A stretch of 64,000 nt of DNA from Bathymodiolus brooksi (Eukaryota; Mollusca; Bivalvia; Mytilida; Modiolidae): positions 75,788,829 through 75,852,828 of the forward strand of contig OY804588.1 of NCBI GenBank assembly GCA_963680875.1. The letters are read 5' to 3'. The notes under the pieces were generated by a model. It was not told the DNA's origin. It did not search any database and saw only the letters and a list, made by a program, of their open reading frames with translations. Of this stretch, positions 41,841-56,800 are shown piece by piece (position 1 is the stretch's first letter; every line of letters begins with the position of its first letter). The translations under genes were made by a program, and so were the position numbers.

Positions 41841-44800
41841 CTTTATAATCGTTGTCCATCGATGTGACGGCTTCTGATTACTCCTTTATAATCGTTGTCC
41901 ATCGATATACGGCTTCTGATTACTCCTTTATAATCGTTGTCCATCGTTAGACGGCTTCTGATTACTCCTTTATAATCGTTGTCCTTCGATATACGGCTTC
42001 TGATTACTCCTTTATAATCGTTGTCCATCGATGTGACGGCTTCTGATTACTCCTTTATAATCGTTGTCCATCGATATACGGCTTCTGATTACTCCTTTAT
42101 AATCGTTGTTCATCGATATACGGCTTCTGATTACTCCTTTATAATCGTTGTCCATCGATGTGACGGCTTCTGATTACTCCTTTATAATCGTTGTCCTTCG
42201 ATATACGCTTCTGATTACTCCTTTATAATCGTTGTCCATCGATATACGGCTTCTGATTACTCCTTTATAATCGTTGTCCTTCGATATACGGCTTCTGATT
42301 ACTCCTTTATAATCGTTGTCCATCGATGTGACGGCTTCTGATTACTCCTTTATAATCGTTGTCCATCGATATACGGCTTCTGATTACTCCTTTATAATCG
42401 TTGTTCATCGATATACGGCTTCTGATTACTCCTTTATAATCGTTGTCCATCGATGTGACGGCTTCTGATTACTCCTTTATAATCGTTGTCCATCGTTAGA
42501 CGGCTTCTGATTACTCCTTTATAATCATTGTCCTTCGATATACGGCTTCTGATTACTCCTTTATAATCGTTGTCCCTCGATGTGACGGCTTCTGATTACT
42601 CCTTTATAATCGTTGTCCATCAATATACGGCTTCTGATTACTCCTTTATAATCGTTGTCCTTCGATATACGGCTTCTGATTACTCCTTTATAATCGTTGT
42701 CCATCGTTAGACGGCTTCTCATTACTCCTTTATAATCGTTGTCCATCGATATACGCCTTCTGATTACTCCTTTATAATCGTTGTCCTTCGATATACGCTT
42801 CTGATTACTCCTCCTTTATAATCGTTGTCCATCGATATACGGCTTCTGATTACTCCTTTATAATCGTTGTTCATCGATATACGGCTTCTGATTACTCCTT
42901 TATAATCGTTGTCCATCGATGTGACGGCTTCTGATTACTCCTTTATAATCGTTGTCCATCGTTAGACGGCTTCTGATTACTCCTTTATAATCATTGTCCT
43001 TCGATATACGGCTTCTGATTACTCCTTTATAATCGTTGTCCATCGATGTGACGGCTTCTGATTACTCCTTTATAATCGTTGTCCATCAATATACGGCTTC
43101 TGATTACTCCTTTATAATCGTTGTCCTTCGATATACGGCTTCTGATTACTCCTTTATAATCGTTGTCCATCGATGTGACGGCTTCTGATTACTCCTTTAT
43201 AATCGTTGTCCATCGTTAGACGGCTTCTGATTACTCCTTTATAATCATTGTCCTTCGATATACGGCTTCTGATTACTCCTTTATAATCGTTGTCCCTCGA
43301 TGTGACGGCTTCTGATTACTCCTTTATAATCGTTGTCCATCAATATACGGCTTCTGATTACTCCTTTATAATCGTTGTCCTTCGATATACGGCTTCTGAT
43401 TACTCCTTTATAATCGTTGTCCATCGATGTGACGGCTTCTGATTACTCCTTTATAATCGTTGTCCATCGTTAGACGGCTTCTGATTACTCCTTTATAATC
43501 GTTGTCCATCGATATACGGCTTCTGATTACTCCTTTATAATCGTTGTCCTTCGATATACGCTTCTGATTACTCCTTTATAATCGTTGTCCATCGATATAC
43601 GGCTTCTGATTACTCCTTTATAATCGTTGTTCATCGATATACGGCTTCTGATTACTCCTTTATAATCGTTGTCCATCGATGTGACGGCTTCTGATTACTC
43701 CTTTATAATCGTTGTCCATCGTAAGACGGCTTCTGATTACTCCTTTATAATCATTGTCCTTCGATATACGGCTTCTGATTACTCCTTTATAATCGTTGTC
43801 CCTCGATGTGACGGCTTCTGATTACTCCTTTATAATCGTTGTCCATCAATATACGGCTTCTGATTACTCCTTTATAATCGTTGTCCTTCGATATACGGCT
43901 TCTGATTACTCCTTTATAATCGTTGTCCATCGATGTGACGGCTTCTGATTACTCCTTTATAATCGTTGTCCATCGTTAGACGGCTTCTGATTACTCCTTT
44001 ATAATCGTTGTCCATCGATATACGGCTTCTGATTACTCCTTTATAATCGTTGTCCTTCGATATACGCTTCTGATTACTCCTTTATAATCGTTGTCCATCG
44101 ATATACGGCTTCTGATTACTCCTTTATAATCGTTGTCCTTCGATATACGGCTTCTGATTACTCCTTTATAATCGTTGTCCATCGATGTGACGGCTTCAGA
44201 TTACTCCTTTATAATCATTGTCCATCGATATACGGCTTCTGATTACTCCTTTATAATCGTTGTCCATCGATGTGACGGCTTCTGATTACTCCTTTATAAT
44301 CGTTGTCCATCGTTTTACGGCTTCTGGTTACTCCTTTATAATCGTTGTCCATCGATATACGACTTCTGATTACTCCTTTATAATCGTTGTCCATCGATAT
44401 ACAACTTCTGATTATTCCTTTATAATCGTTGTCCATCGATGTGACGACTTCTGATTACTCCTTTATCATCGTTGTCCATCGATGTGACGGCTTCTGATTA
44501 CTCCTTTATAATCGTGGTCCTTCGATATACAGCTTCTGATTACTCCTTTATAATCGTTGCCCATTGATGTGACGGCTTTTGATTACTCCTTTATAATCGT
44601 TGTCCATCGATGTGACGGCTTCTGGTTACTCCTTTATAATCGTTGTCCATCGATGTGACGATTTCTGATTACTCCTTTATAGTCGTTGTCCATCGTTATA
44701 CGGCTTCTGATTACTCCTTTATAATCGTTGTCCATCGATATACGGCTTCTGATTACTCCTTTATAATCGTTGTCCATCGATATACGGCTTCTGATTACTC

Positions 44801-47800
44801 CTTTATAATCGTTGTCCTTTCATATACGGCTTCTGATTACTCCTTTATAATCGTTGTCCTTCGATATACGGCTTCTGATTACTCCTTTATAATCGTTGTC
44901 CTTCGATATACGGCTTCTGATTACTCCTTTATAGTCGTTGTCCATCGATGTGACGGCTTCTGATTACTCCTTTATAATCGTTGTCCATCGATATACGGCT
45001 TCTGATTACTCCTTTATAATCGTTGTTCATCGATATACGGCTTCTGATTACTCCTTTATAATCGTTGTCCATCGATGTGACGGCTTCTGATTACTCCTTT
45101 ATAATCGTTGTCCATCGTTAGACGGCTTCTGATTACTCCTTTATAATCGTTGTCCTTCGATATACGGCTTCTGATTACTCCTTTATAATCGTTGTCCATC
45201 GATGTGACGGCTTCTGATTACTCCTTTATAATCGTTGTCCATCAATATACGGCTTCTGATTACTCCTTTATAATCGTTGTCCTTCGATATACGGCTTCTG
45301 ATTACTCCTTTATAATCGTTGTCCATCGATGTGACGGCTTCTGATTACTCCTTTATAATCGTTGTCCATCGTTAGACGGCTTCTGATTACTCCTTTATAA
45401 TCGTTGTCCATCGATATACGGCTTCTGATTACTCCTTTATAATCGTTGTCCTTCGATATACGCTTCTGATTACTCCTTTATAATCGTTGTCCATCGATAT
45501 ACGGCTTCTGATTACTCCTTTATAATCGTTGTCCTTCGATATACGGCTTCTGATTACTCCTTTATAATCGTTGTCCATCGATGTGACGGCTTCAGATTAC
45601 TCCTTTATAATCATTGTCCATCGATATACGGCTTCTGATTACTCCTTTATAATCGTTGTCCATCGATGTGACGGCTTCTGATTACTCCTTTATAATCGTT
45701 GTCCATCGTTAGACGGCTTCTGATTACTCCTTTATAATCGTTGTCCATCGATATACGGCTTCTGATTACTCCTTTATAATCGTTGTCCATCGATGTGACG
45801 GCTTCTGATTACTCCTTTATAATCGTTGTCCATCGTTTTACGGCTTCTGGTTACTCCTTTATAATCGTTGTCCATCGATATACGACTTCTGATTACTCCT
45901 TTATAATCGTTGTCCATCGATATACAACTTCTGATTATTCCTTTATAATCGTTGTCCATCGATGTGACGACTTCTGATTACTCCTTTATCATCGTTGTCC
46001 ATCGATGTGACGGCTTCTGATTACTCCTTTATAATCGTGGTACTTCGATATACAGCTTCTGATTACTCCTTTATAATCGTTGCCCATTGATGTGACGGCT
46101 TTTGATTACTCCTTTATAATCGTTGTCCATCGATGTGACGGCTTGTGGTTACTCCTTTATAATCGTTGTCCATCGATGTGACGATTTCTGATTACTCCTT
46201 TATAGTCGTTGTCCATCGTTATACGGCTTCTGATTACTCCTTTATAATCGTTGTCCATCGATATACGGCTTCTGATGACTCCTTTATAATCGTTGTCCAT
46301 CGATATACGGCTTCTGATTACTCCTTTATAATCGTTGTCCTTTTATATACGGCTTCTGATTACTCCTTTATAATCGTTGTCCTTCGATATACGCTTCTGA
46401 TTACTCCTTTATAATCGTTGTCCTTCGATATACGGCTTCTGATTACTCCTTTATAATCGTTGTCCATCGATGTGACGGCTTCTGATTACTCCTTTATAAT
46501 CGTTGTCCTTCGATATACGGCTTCTGATTACTCCTTTATAATCGTTGTTCATCGATATACGGCTTCTGATTACTCCTTTATAATCGTTGTCCATCGATGT
46601 GACGGCTTCTGATTACTCCTTTATAATCGTTGTCCATCGTTAGACGGCTTCTGATTACTCCTTTATAATCGTTGTCCTTCGATATACGGCTTCTGATTAC
46701 TCCTTTATAATCGTTGTCAATCGATGTGACGGCTTCTGATTACTCCTTTATAATCGTTGTCCATCAATATACGGCTTCTGATTACTCCTTTATAATCGTT
46801 GTCCTTCGATAAACGGCTTCTGATTACTCCTTTATAATCGTTGTCCATCGATGTGACGGCTTCTGATTACTCCTTTATAATCGTTGTCCATCGTTAGACG
46901 GCCTCTGATTACTCCTTTATAATCGTTGTCCTTCGATATACTCTTCTGATTACTCCTTTATAATCGTTGTCCATCGATATACGGCTTCTGATTACTCCTT
47001 TATAATCGTTGTCCTTCGATATACGGCTTCTGATTACTCCTTTATAATCGTTGTCCATCGATGTGACGGCTTCAGATTACTCCTTTATAATCATTGTCCA
47101 TCGATATACGGCTTCTGATTACTCCTTTATAATCGTTGTCCATCGATGTGACGGCTTCTGATTACTCCTTTATAATCGTTGTCCATCGTTAGACGGCTTC
47201 TGATTACTCCTTTATAATCGTTGTCCATCGATATACGGCTTCTGATTACTCCTTTATAATCGTTGTCCATCGATGTGACGGCTTCTGATTACTCCTTTAT
47301 AATCGTTGTCCATCGTTTTACGGCTTCTGGTTACTCCTTTATAATCGTTGTCCATCGATATACGACTTCTGATTACTCCTTTATAATCGTGGTCCTTCGA
47401 TATACAGCTTCTGATTACTCCTTTATAATCGTTGCCCATTGATGTGACGGCTTTTGATTACTCCTTTATAATCGTTGTCCATCGATGTGACGGCTTCTGG
47501 TTACTCCTTTATAATCGTTGTCCATCGATGTGACGATTTCTGATTACTCCTTTATAGTCGTTGTCCATCGTTATACGGCTTCTGATTACTCCTTTATAAT
47601 CGTTGTCCATCGATATACGGCTTCTGATGACTCCTTTATAATCGTTGTCCATCGATATACGGCTTCTGATTACTCCTTTATAATCGTTGTCCTTTTATAT
47701 ACGGCTTCTGATTACTCCTTTATAATCGTTGTCCTTCGATATACGCTTCTGATTACTCCTTTATAATCGTTGTCCTTCGATATACGGCTTCTGATTACTC

Positions 47801-50800
47801 CTTTATAATCGTTGTCCATCGATGTGACGGCTTCTGATTACTCCTTTATAATCGTTGTCCATCGATATACGGCTTCTGATTACTCCTTTATAATCGTTGT
47901 TCATCGATATACGGCTTCTGATTACTCCTTTATAATCGTTGTCCATCGATGTGACGGCTTCTGATTACTCCTTTATAATCGTTGTCCATCGTTAGACGGC
48001 TTCTGATTACTCCTTTATAATCGTTGTCCTTCGATATACGGCTTCTGATTACTCCTTTATAATCGTTGTCCATCGATGTGACGGCTTCTGATTACTCCTT
48101 TATAATCGTTGTCCATCAATATACGGCTTCTGATTACTCCTTTATAATCGTTGTCCATCGTTAGACGGCCTCTGATTACTCCTTTATAATCGTTGTCCAT
48201 CGATATACGGCTTCTGATTACTCCTTTATAATCGTTGTCCTTCGATATACGCTTCTGATTACTCCTTTATAATCGTTGTCCATCGATATACGGCTTCTGA
48301 TTACTCCTTTATAATCGTTGTCTATCGATATACGGCTTCTGACTACTCCTTTATAATCGTTGTCCATCGATGTGACGGCTTCAGATTACTCCTTTATAAT
48401 CATTGTCCATCGATATACGGCTTCTGATTACTCCTTTATAATCGTTGTCCATCGATGTGACGGCTTCTGATTACTCCTTTATAATCGTTGTCCATCGTTA
48501 GACGGCTTCTGATTACTCCTTTATAATCGTTGTCCATCGATATACGGCTTCTGATTACTCCTTTATAGTCGTTGTCCATCGATGTGACGGCTTCTGATTA
48601 CTCCTTTATAATCGTTGTCCATCGTTTTACGGCTTCTGGTTACTCCTTTATAATCGTTGTCCATCGATATACGACTTCTGATTACTCCTTTATAATCGTT
48701 GTCCATCGATATACAACTTCTGATTATTCCTTTATAATCGTTGTCCATCGATGTGACGGCTTCTGATTACTCCTTTATAATCGTGGTCCTTCGATATACA
48801 GCTTCTGATTACTCCTTTATAATCGTTGTCCATTGATGTGACGCTTTTGATTACTCCTTTATAATCGTTGTCCATCGATGTGACGGCTTCTGGTTACTCC
48901 TTTATAATCGTTGTCCATCGATGTGACGATTTCTGATTACTCCTTTATAGTCGTTGTCCATCGTTATACGACTTCTGATTACTCCTTTATAATCGTTGTC
49001 CATCGATATACGGCTTCTGATTACTCCTTTATAATCGTTGTCCATCGATATACGGCTTCTGATTACTCCTTTATAATCGTTGTCCTTCGATATACGGCTT
49101 CTGATTACTCCTTTATAATCATTGTCCTTCGATATACAGCTTCTGATTACTCCTTTATAATCGTTGTCCATCGATGTGACGGCTTCTGATTACTCCTTTA
49201 TAATCGTTGTCCATCGATATACGGCTTCTGATTACTCCATTATAATCGTTGTCCTTTCATATACGGCTTCTGATTACTCCTTTATAATCGTTGTCCATTG
49301 ATATACGGCTTTTGATTACTCCTTTATAATCGTTGTCCATCGATGTGACGGCTTCTGATTACTCCTTTATAATCGTTGTCCATCGATGTGACGATTTCTG
49401 ATTACTCCTTTATAGTCGTTGTCCATCGTTAGACGGCTTCTGATTACTCCTTTATAATCGTTGTCCATCGATATACGCTTCTGATTACTCCTTTATAATC
49501 GTTGTCCATCGATATACGCTTCTGATTACTCCTTTATAATCGTTGTCCTTTCATATACGGCTTCTGATTACTCCTTTATAATCATTGTCCTTCGATATAC
49601 GGCTTCTGATTACTCCTTTATAATCGTTGTCCTTCGATATACGGCTTCTGATTACTCCTTTATAATCGTTGTGCTTCTATATACAGCTTCTGATTACTCC
49701 TTTATAATCATTGTCCTTCGATATACAGCTTCTGATTACTCCTTTATAATCATTGTCCATCGATGTGACGGCTTCTGATTACTCCTTTATAATCGTTGTC
49801 CATCGATATACGGCTTCTGATTACTCCTTTATAATCGTTGTCCTTTCATATACGGCTTCTGATTACTCCTTTAAAATCGTTGTCCTTCGATATACAACTT
49901 CTGATTACTCCTTTATAATCGTTGTCCATCGATGTGACGGCTTCTGATTACTCCTTTATAATCGTTGTCCATCGCTATACGGCTTCTGATTACTCCTTTA
50001 TAATCGTTGTCCATCGTTATACGGCTTCTGATTACTCCTTTATCATCGTTGTCCATCGATGTGACGGCTTCTGATTACTCCTTTATAATCGTTGTCCATC
50101 AATATACGGCTTCTGATTACTCCTTTATAATCGTTGTCCTTCGATATACGGCTTCTGATTACTCCTTTATAATCGTTGTCCATCGATGTGACGGCTTCTG
50201 ATTACTCCTCTATAATCGTTGTCCATCGTTAGACGGCTTCTGATTGCTCCTTTATAATCGTTGTCCATCTATATACGGCTTCTGATTACTCCTTTATAAT
50301 CGTTGTCCTTCGATATACGGCTTCTGATTACTCCTTTATAATCGTTGTCCATCGATGTGACGGCTTCTGATTACTCCTTTATAATCGTTGTCCATCGATA
50401 TACGGCTTCTGATTACTCCTTTATAATCGTTGTCCTTCGATATACGGCTTCTGATTACTCCTTTATAATCGTTGTCCATCGATGTGACGGCTTCAGATTA
50501 CTCCTTTATAATCATTGTCCATCGATATACGGCTTCTGATTACTCCTTTATAATCGTTGTCCATCGATGTGACGGCTTCTGATTACTCCTTTATAATCGT
50601 TGTCCATCGTTAGACGGCTTCTGATTACTCCTTTATAATCGTTGTCCATCGATATACGGCTTCTGATTACTCCATTATAATCGTTGTCCATCGATGTGAC
50701 GGCTTCTGATTACTCCTTTATAATCGTTGTCCATCGTTTTACGGCTTCTGGTTACTCCTTTATAATCGTTGTCCATCGATATACGACTTCTGATTACTCC

Positions 50801-53800
50801 TTTATAATCGTTGTCCATCGATATACAACTTCTGATTATTCCTTTATAATCGTTGTCCATCGATGTGACGACTTCTGATTACTCCTTTATCATCGTTGTC
50901 CATCGATGTGACGGCTTCTGATTACTCCTTTATAATCGTTGTCCATCGATATACAGCTTCTGATTACTCCTTTATAATCGTTGTCCATTGATGTGACGGC
51001 TTTTGATTACTCCTTTATAAGCGTTGTCCATCGATGTGACGGCTTCTGATTACTCCTTTATAATCGTTGTCCATCGATGTGACGATTTCTGATTACTCCT
51101 TTATAGTCGTTGTCCATCGATATACGGCTTCTGATTACTCCTTTATAATCGTTGTCCATCGATGTGACGATTTCTGATTACTCCTTTATAGTCGTTGTCC
51201 ATCGTTATACAGCTTCTGATTACTCCTTTATAATCGTTGTCCATCGTTATACGGCTTCTGATTACTCCTTTATAATCGTTGTCCATCGATATACGGCTTC
51301 TGATTACTCCTTTATAATCGTTGTCCTTTCATATACGGCTTCTGATTACTCCTTTATAATCGTTGTCCTTCGATATACGGCTTCTGATTACTCCTTTATA
51401 ATCATTGTCCTTCGATATACAGCTTCTGATTACTCCTTTATAATCATTGTCCATCGATGTGACGGCTTCTGATTACTCCTTTATAATCGTTGTCCATCGA
51501 TATACGGCTTCTGATTACTCCATTATAATCGTTGTCCTTTCATATACGGCTTCTGATTACTCCTTTATAATCGTTGTCCATTGATATACGGCTTTTGATT
51601 ACTCCTTTATAATCGTTGTCCATCGATGTAACGGCTTCTGATTACTCCTTTATAATCGTTGTCCATCGATGTGACGATTTCTGACTACTCCTTTATAGTC
51701 GTTGTCCATCGTTATACGGCTTCTGATTACTCCTTTATAATCGTTGTCCATCGATATACGGCTTCTGATTACTCCTTTATAATCGTTGTCCTTCGATATA
51801 CGGCTTCTGATTACTCCTTTATAATCATTGTCCTTCGATATACAGCTTCTGATTACTCCTCTATAATCGTTGTCCACCGATGTGACGGCTTCTGATTACT
51901 CCTTTATAATCGTTGTCCATCGATATACGGCTTCTGATTACTCCTTTATAATCGTTGTCCTTTCATATACGGCTTCTGATTACTCCTTTATAATCGTTGT
52001 CCATCGATATACGGCTTCTGATTACTCCTTTATGATCATTTTCCTTCGATATACAGCTTCTGATTACTCCTTTATAATCGTTGTCCATCGATATACGGCT
52101 TCTGATTACTCCATTATAATCGTTGTCCTTTCATATACGGCTTCTGATTACTCCTTTATAATCGTTGTCCATTGATATACGGCTTTTGATTACTCCTTTA
52201 TAATCGTTGTCCATCGATGTGACGGCTTCTGATTACTCCTTTATAATCGTTGTCCATCGATATACGGCTTCTGATTACTCCTTTATAATCGTTGTCCTTT
52301 CATATACGGCTTCTGATTACTCCTTTATAATCGTTGTCCTTCGATATACGGCTTCTGATTACTCCTTTATGATCATTTTCCTTCGATATACAGCTTCTGA
52401 TTACTCCTTTATAATCGTTGTCCATCGATATACGGCTTCTGATTACTCCATTATAATCGTTGTCCTTTCATATACGGCTTCTGATTACTCCTTTATAATC
52501 GTTGTCCATTGATATACGGCTTTTGATTACTCCTTTATAATCGTTGTCCATCGATGTGACGGCTTCTGATTACTCCTTTATAATCGTTGTCCATCGATAT
52601 ACGGCTTCTGATTACTCCTTTATAATCGTTGTCCTTCGATATACGGCTTCTGATTACTCCTTTATAATCATTGTCCTTCGATATACAGCTTCTGATTACT
52701 CCTTTATAATCGTTGTCCATCGATGTGACGGCTTCTGATTACTCCTTTATAATCGTTGTCCATCGATATACGGCTTCTGATTACTCCTTTATAATCGTTG
52801 TCCTTTCATATACGGCTTCTGATTACTCCTTTATAATCGTTGTCCTTCGATATACGGCTTCTGATTACTCCTTTATGATCATTTTCCTTCGATATACAGC
52901 TTCTGATTACTCCTTTATAATCGTTGTCCATCGATGTGACGGCTTCTGATTACTCCTTTATAATCGTTGTCCATCGATATACGGCTTCTGATTACTCCTT
53001 TATAATCGTTGTCCTTTCATATACGGCTTCTGATTACTCCTTTATAATCGTTGTCCTTCGATATACGGCTTCTGATTACTCCTTTATGATCATTTTCCTT
53101 CGATATACAGCTTCTGATTACTCCTTTATAATCGTTGTCCATCGATGTGACGGCTTCTGATTACTCCTTTATAATCGTTGTCCTTCGATATACAGCTTCT
53201 GATTATTCCTTTATAATCGTTGTCCATCGATGTGACGACTTCTGATTACTTCTTTATCATCGTTGTCCATCGATGTGACGGCTTCTGATTACTCCTTTAT
53301 AATCGTTGTCCTTCGATATACAGCTTCTGATTACTCCTTTATAATCGTTGTCCATCGATGTGACGGCTTCTGATTACTCCTTTATAATCGTTGTCCATCG
53401 ATATATGGCTTCTGATTACTCCATTATAATCGTTGTCCTTTCATATACGGCTTCTGATTACTCCTTTATAATCGTTGTCCATTGATATACGGCTTTTGAT
53501 TACTCCTTTATAATCGTTGTCCATCGATGTGACGGCTTCTGATTACTCCTTTATAATCGTTGTCCATCGATGTGACGATTTCTGACTACTCCTTTATAGT
53601 CGTTGTCCATCGTTATACGGCTTCTGATTACTCCTTTATAATCGTTGTCCATCGATATACGGCTTCTGATTACTCCTTTATAATCGTTGTCCTTCGATAT
53701 ACGGCTTCTGATTACTCCTTTATAATCATTGTCCTTCGATATACAGCTTCTGATTACTCCTCTATAATCGTTGTCCATCGATGTGACGGCTTCTGATTAC

Positions 53801-56800
53801 TCCTTTATAATCGTTGTCCATCGATATACGGCTTCTGATTACTCCTTTATAATCGTTGTCCTTTCATATACGGCTTCTGATTACTCCTTTATAATCGTTG
53901 TCCTTCGATATACGGCTTCTGATTACTCCTTTATGATCATTTTCCTTCGATATACAGCTTCTGATTACTCCTTTATAATCGTTGTCCATCGATATACGGC
54001 TTCTGATTACTCCATTATAATCGTTGTCCTTTCATATACGGCTTCTGATTACTCCTTTATAATCGTTGTCCATTGATATACGGCTTTTGATTACTCCTTT
54101 ATAATCGTTGTCCATCGATGTGACGGCTTCTGATTACTCCTTTATAATCGTTGTCCATCGATATACGGCTTCTGATTACTCCTTTATAATCGTTGTCCTT
54201 TCATATACGGCTTCTGATTACTCCTTTATAATCGTTGTCCTTCGATATACGGCTTCTGATTACTCCTTTATGATCATTTTCCTTCGATATACAGCTTCTG
54301 ATTACTCCTTTATAATCGTTGTCCATCGATATACGGCTTCTGATTACTCCATTATAATCGTTGTCCTTTCATATACGGCTTCTGATTACTCCTTTATAAT
54401 CGTTGTCCATTGATATACGGCTTTTGATTACTCCTTTATAATCGTTGTCCATCGATGTGACGGCTTCTGATTACTCCTTTATAATCGTTGTCCATCGATA
54501 TACGGCTTCTGATTACTCCTTTATAATCGTTGTCCTTCGATATCAGGCTTCTGATTACTCCTTTATAATCATTGTCCTTCGATATACAGCTTCTGATTAC
54601 TCCTCTATAATCGTTGTCCATCGATGTGACGGCTTCTGATTACTCCTTTATAATCGTTGTCCATCGATATACGGCTTCTGATTACTCCTTTATAATCGTT
54701 GTCCTTTCATATACGGCTTCTGATTACTCCTTTATAATCGTTGTCCTTCGATATACGGCTTCTGATTACTCCTTTATGATCATTTTCCTTCGATATACAG
54801 CTTCTGATTACTCCTTTATAATCGTTGTCCATCGATGTGACGGCTTCTGATTACTCCTTTATAATCGTTGTCCTTCGATATACAGCTTCTGATTATTCCT
54901 TTATAATCGTTGTCCATCGATGTGACGACTTCTGATTACTTCTTTATCATCGTTGTCCATCGATGTGACGGCTTCTGATTACTCCTTTATAATCGTTGTC
55001 CATCGATGTGACGGCTTCTGATTACTCCTTTATAATCGTTGTCCATCGATATACGGCTTCTGATTACTCCATTATAATCGTTGTCCTTTCATATACGGCT
55101 TCTGATTACTCCTTTATAATCGTTGTCCATTGATATACGGCTTTTGATTACTCCTTTATAATCGTTGTCCATCGATGTGACGGCTTCTGATTACTCCTTT
55201 ATAATCGTTGTCCATCGATGTGACGATTTCTGACTACTCCTTTATAGTCGTTGTCCATCGTTTTACGGCTTCTGATTACTCCTTTATAATCGTTGTCCAT
55301 CGATATACGGCTTCTGATTACTCCTTTATAATCGTTGTCCTTCGATATACGGCTTCTGATTACTCCTTTATAATCATTGTCCTTCGATATACAGCTTCTG
55401 ATTACTCCTCTATAATCGTTGTCCATCGATGTGACGGCTTCTGATTACTCCTTTATAATCGTTGTCCATCGATATACGGCTTCTGATTACTCCTTTATAA
55501 TCGTTGTCCTTTCATATACGGCTTCTGATTACTCCTTTATAATCGTTGTCCTTCGATATACGGCTTCTGATTACTCCTTTATGATCATTTTCCTTCGATA
55601 TACAGCTTCTGATTACTCCTTTATAATCGTTGTCCATCGATATACGGCTTCTGATTACTCCATTATAATCGTTGTCCTTTCATATACGGCTTCTGATTAC
55701 TCCTTTATAATCGTTGTCCATTGATATACGGCTTTTGATTACTCCTTTATAATCGTTGACCATCGATGTGACGGCTTCTGATTACTCCTTTATAATCGTT
55801 GTCCATCGATATACGGCTTCTGATTACTCCTTTATAATCGTTGTCCTTTCATATACGGCTTCTGATTACTCCTTTATAATCGTTGTCCTTCGATATACGG
55901 CTTCTGATTACTCCTTTATGATCATTTTCCTTCGATATACAGCTTCTGATTACTCCTTTATAATCGTTGTCCATCGATATACGGCTTCTGATTACTCCAT
56001 TATAATCGTTGTCCTTTCATATACGGCTTCTGATTACTCCTTTATAATCGTTGTCCATTGATATACGCCTTTTGATTACTCCTTTATAATCGTTGTCCAT
56101 CGATGTGACGGCTTCTGATTACTCCTTTATAATCGTTGTCCATCGATATACGGCTTCTGATTACTCCTTTATAATCGTTGTCCTTCGATATACGGCTTCT
56201 GATTACTCCTTTATAATCATTGTCCTTCGATATACAGCTTCTGATTACTCCTTTATAATCGTTGTCCATCGATGTGACGGCTTCTGATTACTCCTTTATA
56301 ATCGGTGTCCATCGATATACGGCTTCTGATTACTCCTTTATAATCGTTGTCCTTTCATATACGGCTTCTGATTACTCCTTTATAATCGTTGTCCTTCGAT
56401 ATACGGCTTCTGATTACTCCTTTATGATCATTTTCCTTCGATATACAGCTTCTGATTACTCCTTTATAATCGTTGTCCATCGATGTGACGGCTTCTGATT
56501 ACTCCTTTATAATCGTTGTCCATCGATATACGGCTTCTGATTACTCCTTTATAATCGTTGTCCTTTCATATACGGCTTCTGATTACTCCTTTATAATCGT
56601 TGTCCTTCGATATACGGCTTCTGATTACTCCTTTATGATCATTTTCCTTCGATATACAGCTTCTGATTACTCCTTTATAATCGTTGTCCATCGATGTGAC
56701 GGCTTCTGATTACTCCTTTATAATCGTTGTCCTTCGATATACAGCTTCTGATTATTCCTTTATAATCGTTGTCCATCGATGTGACGACTTCTGATTACCT

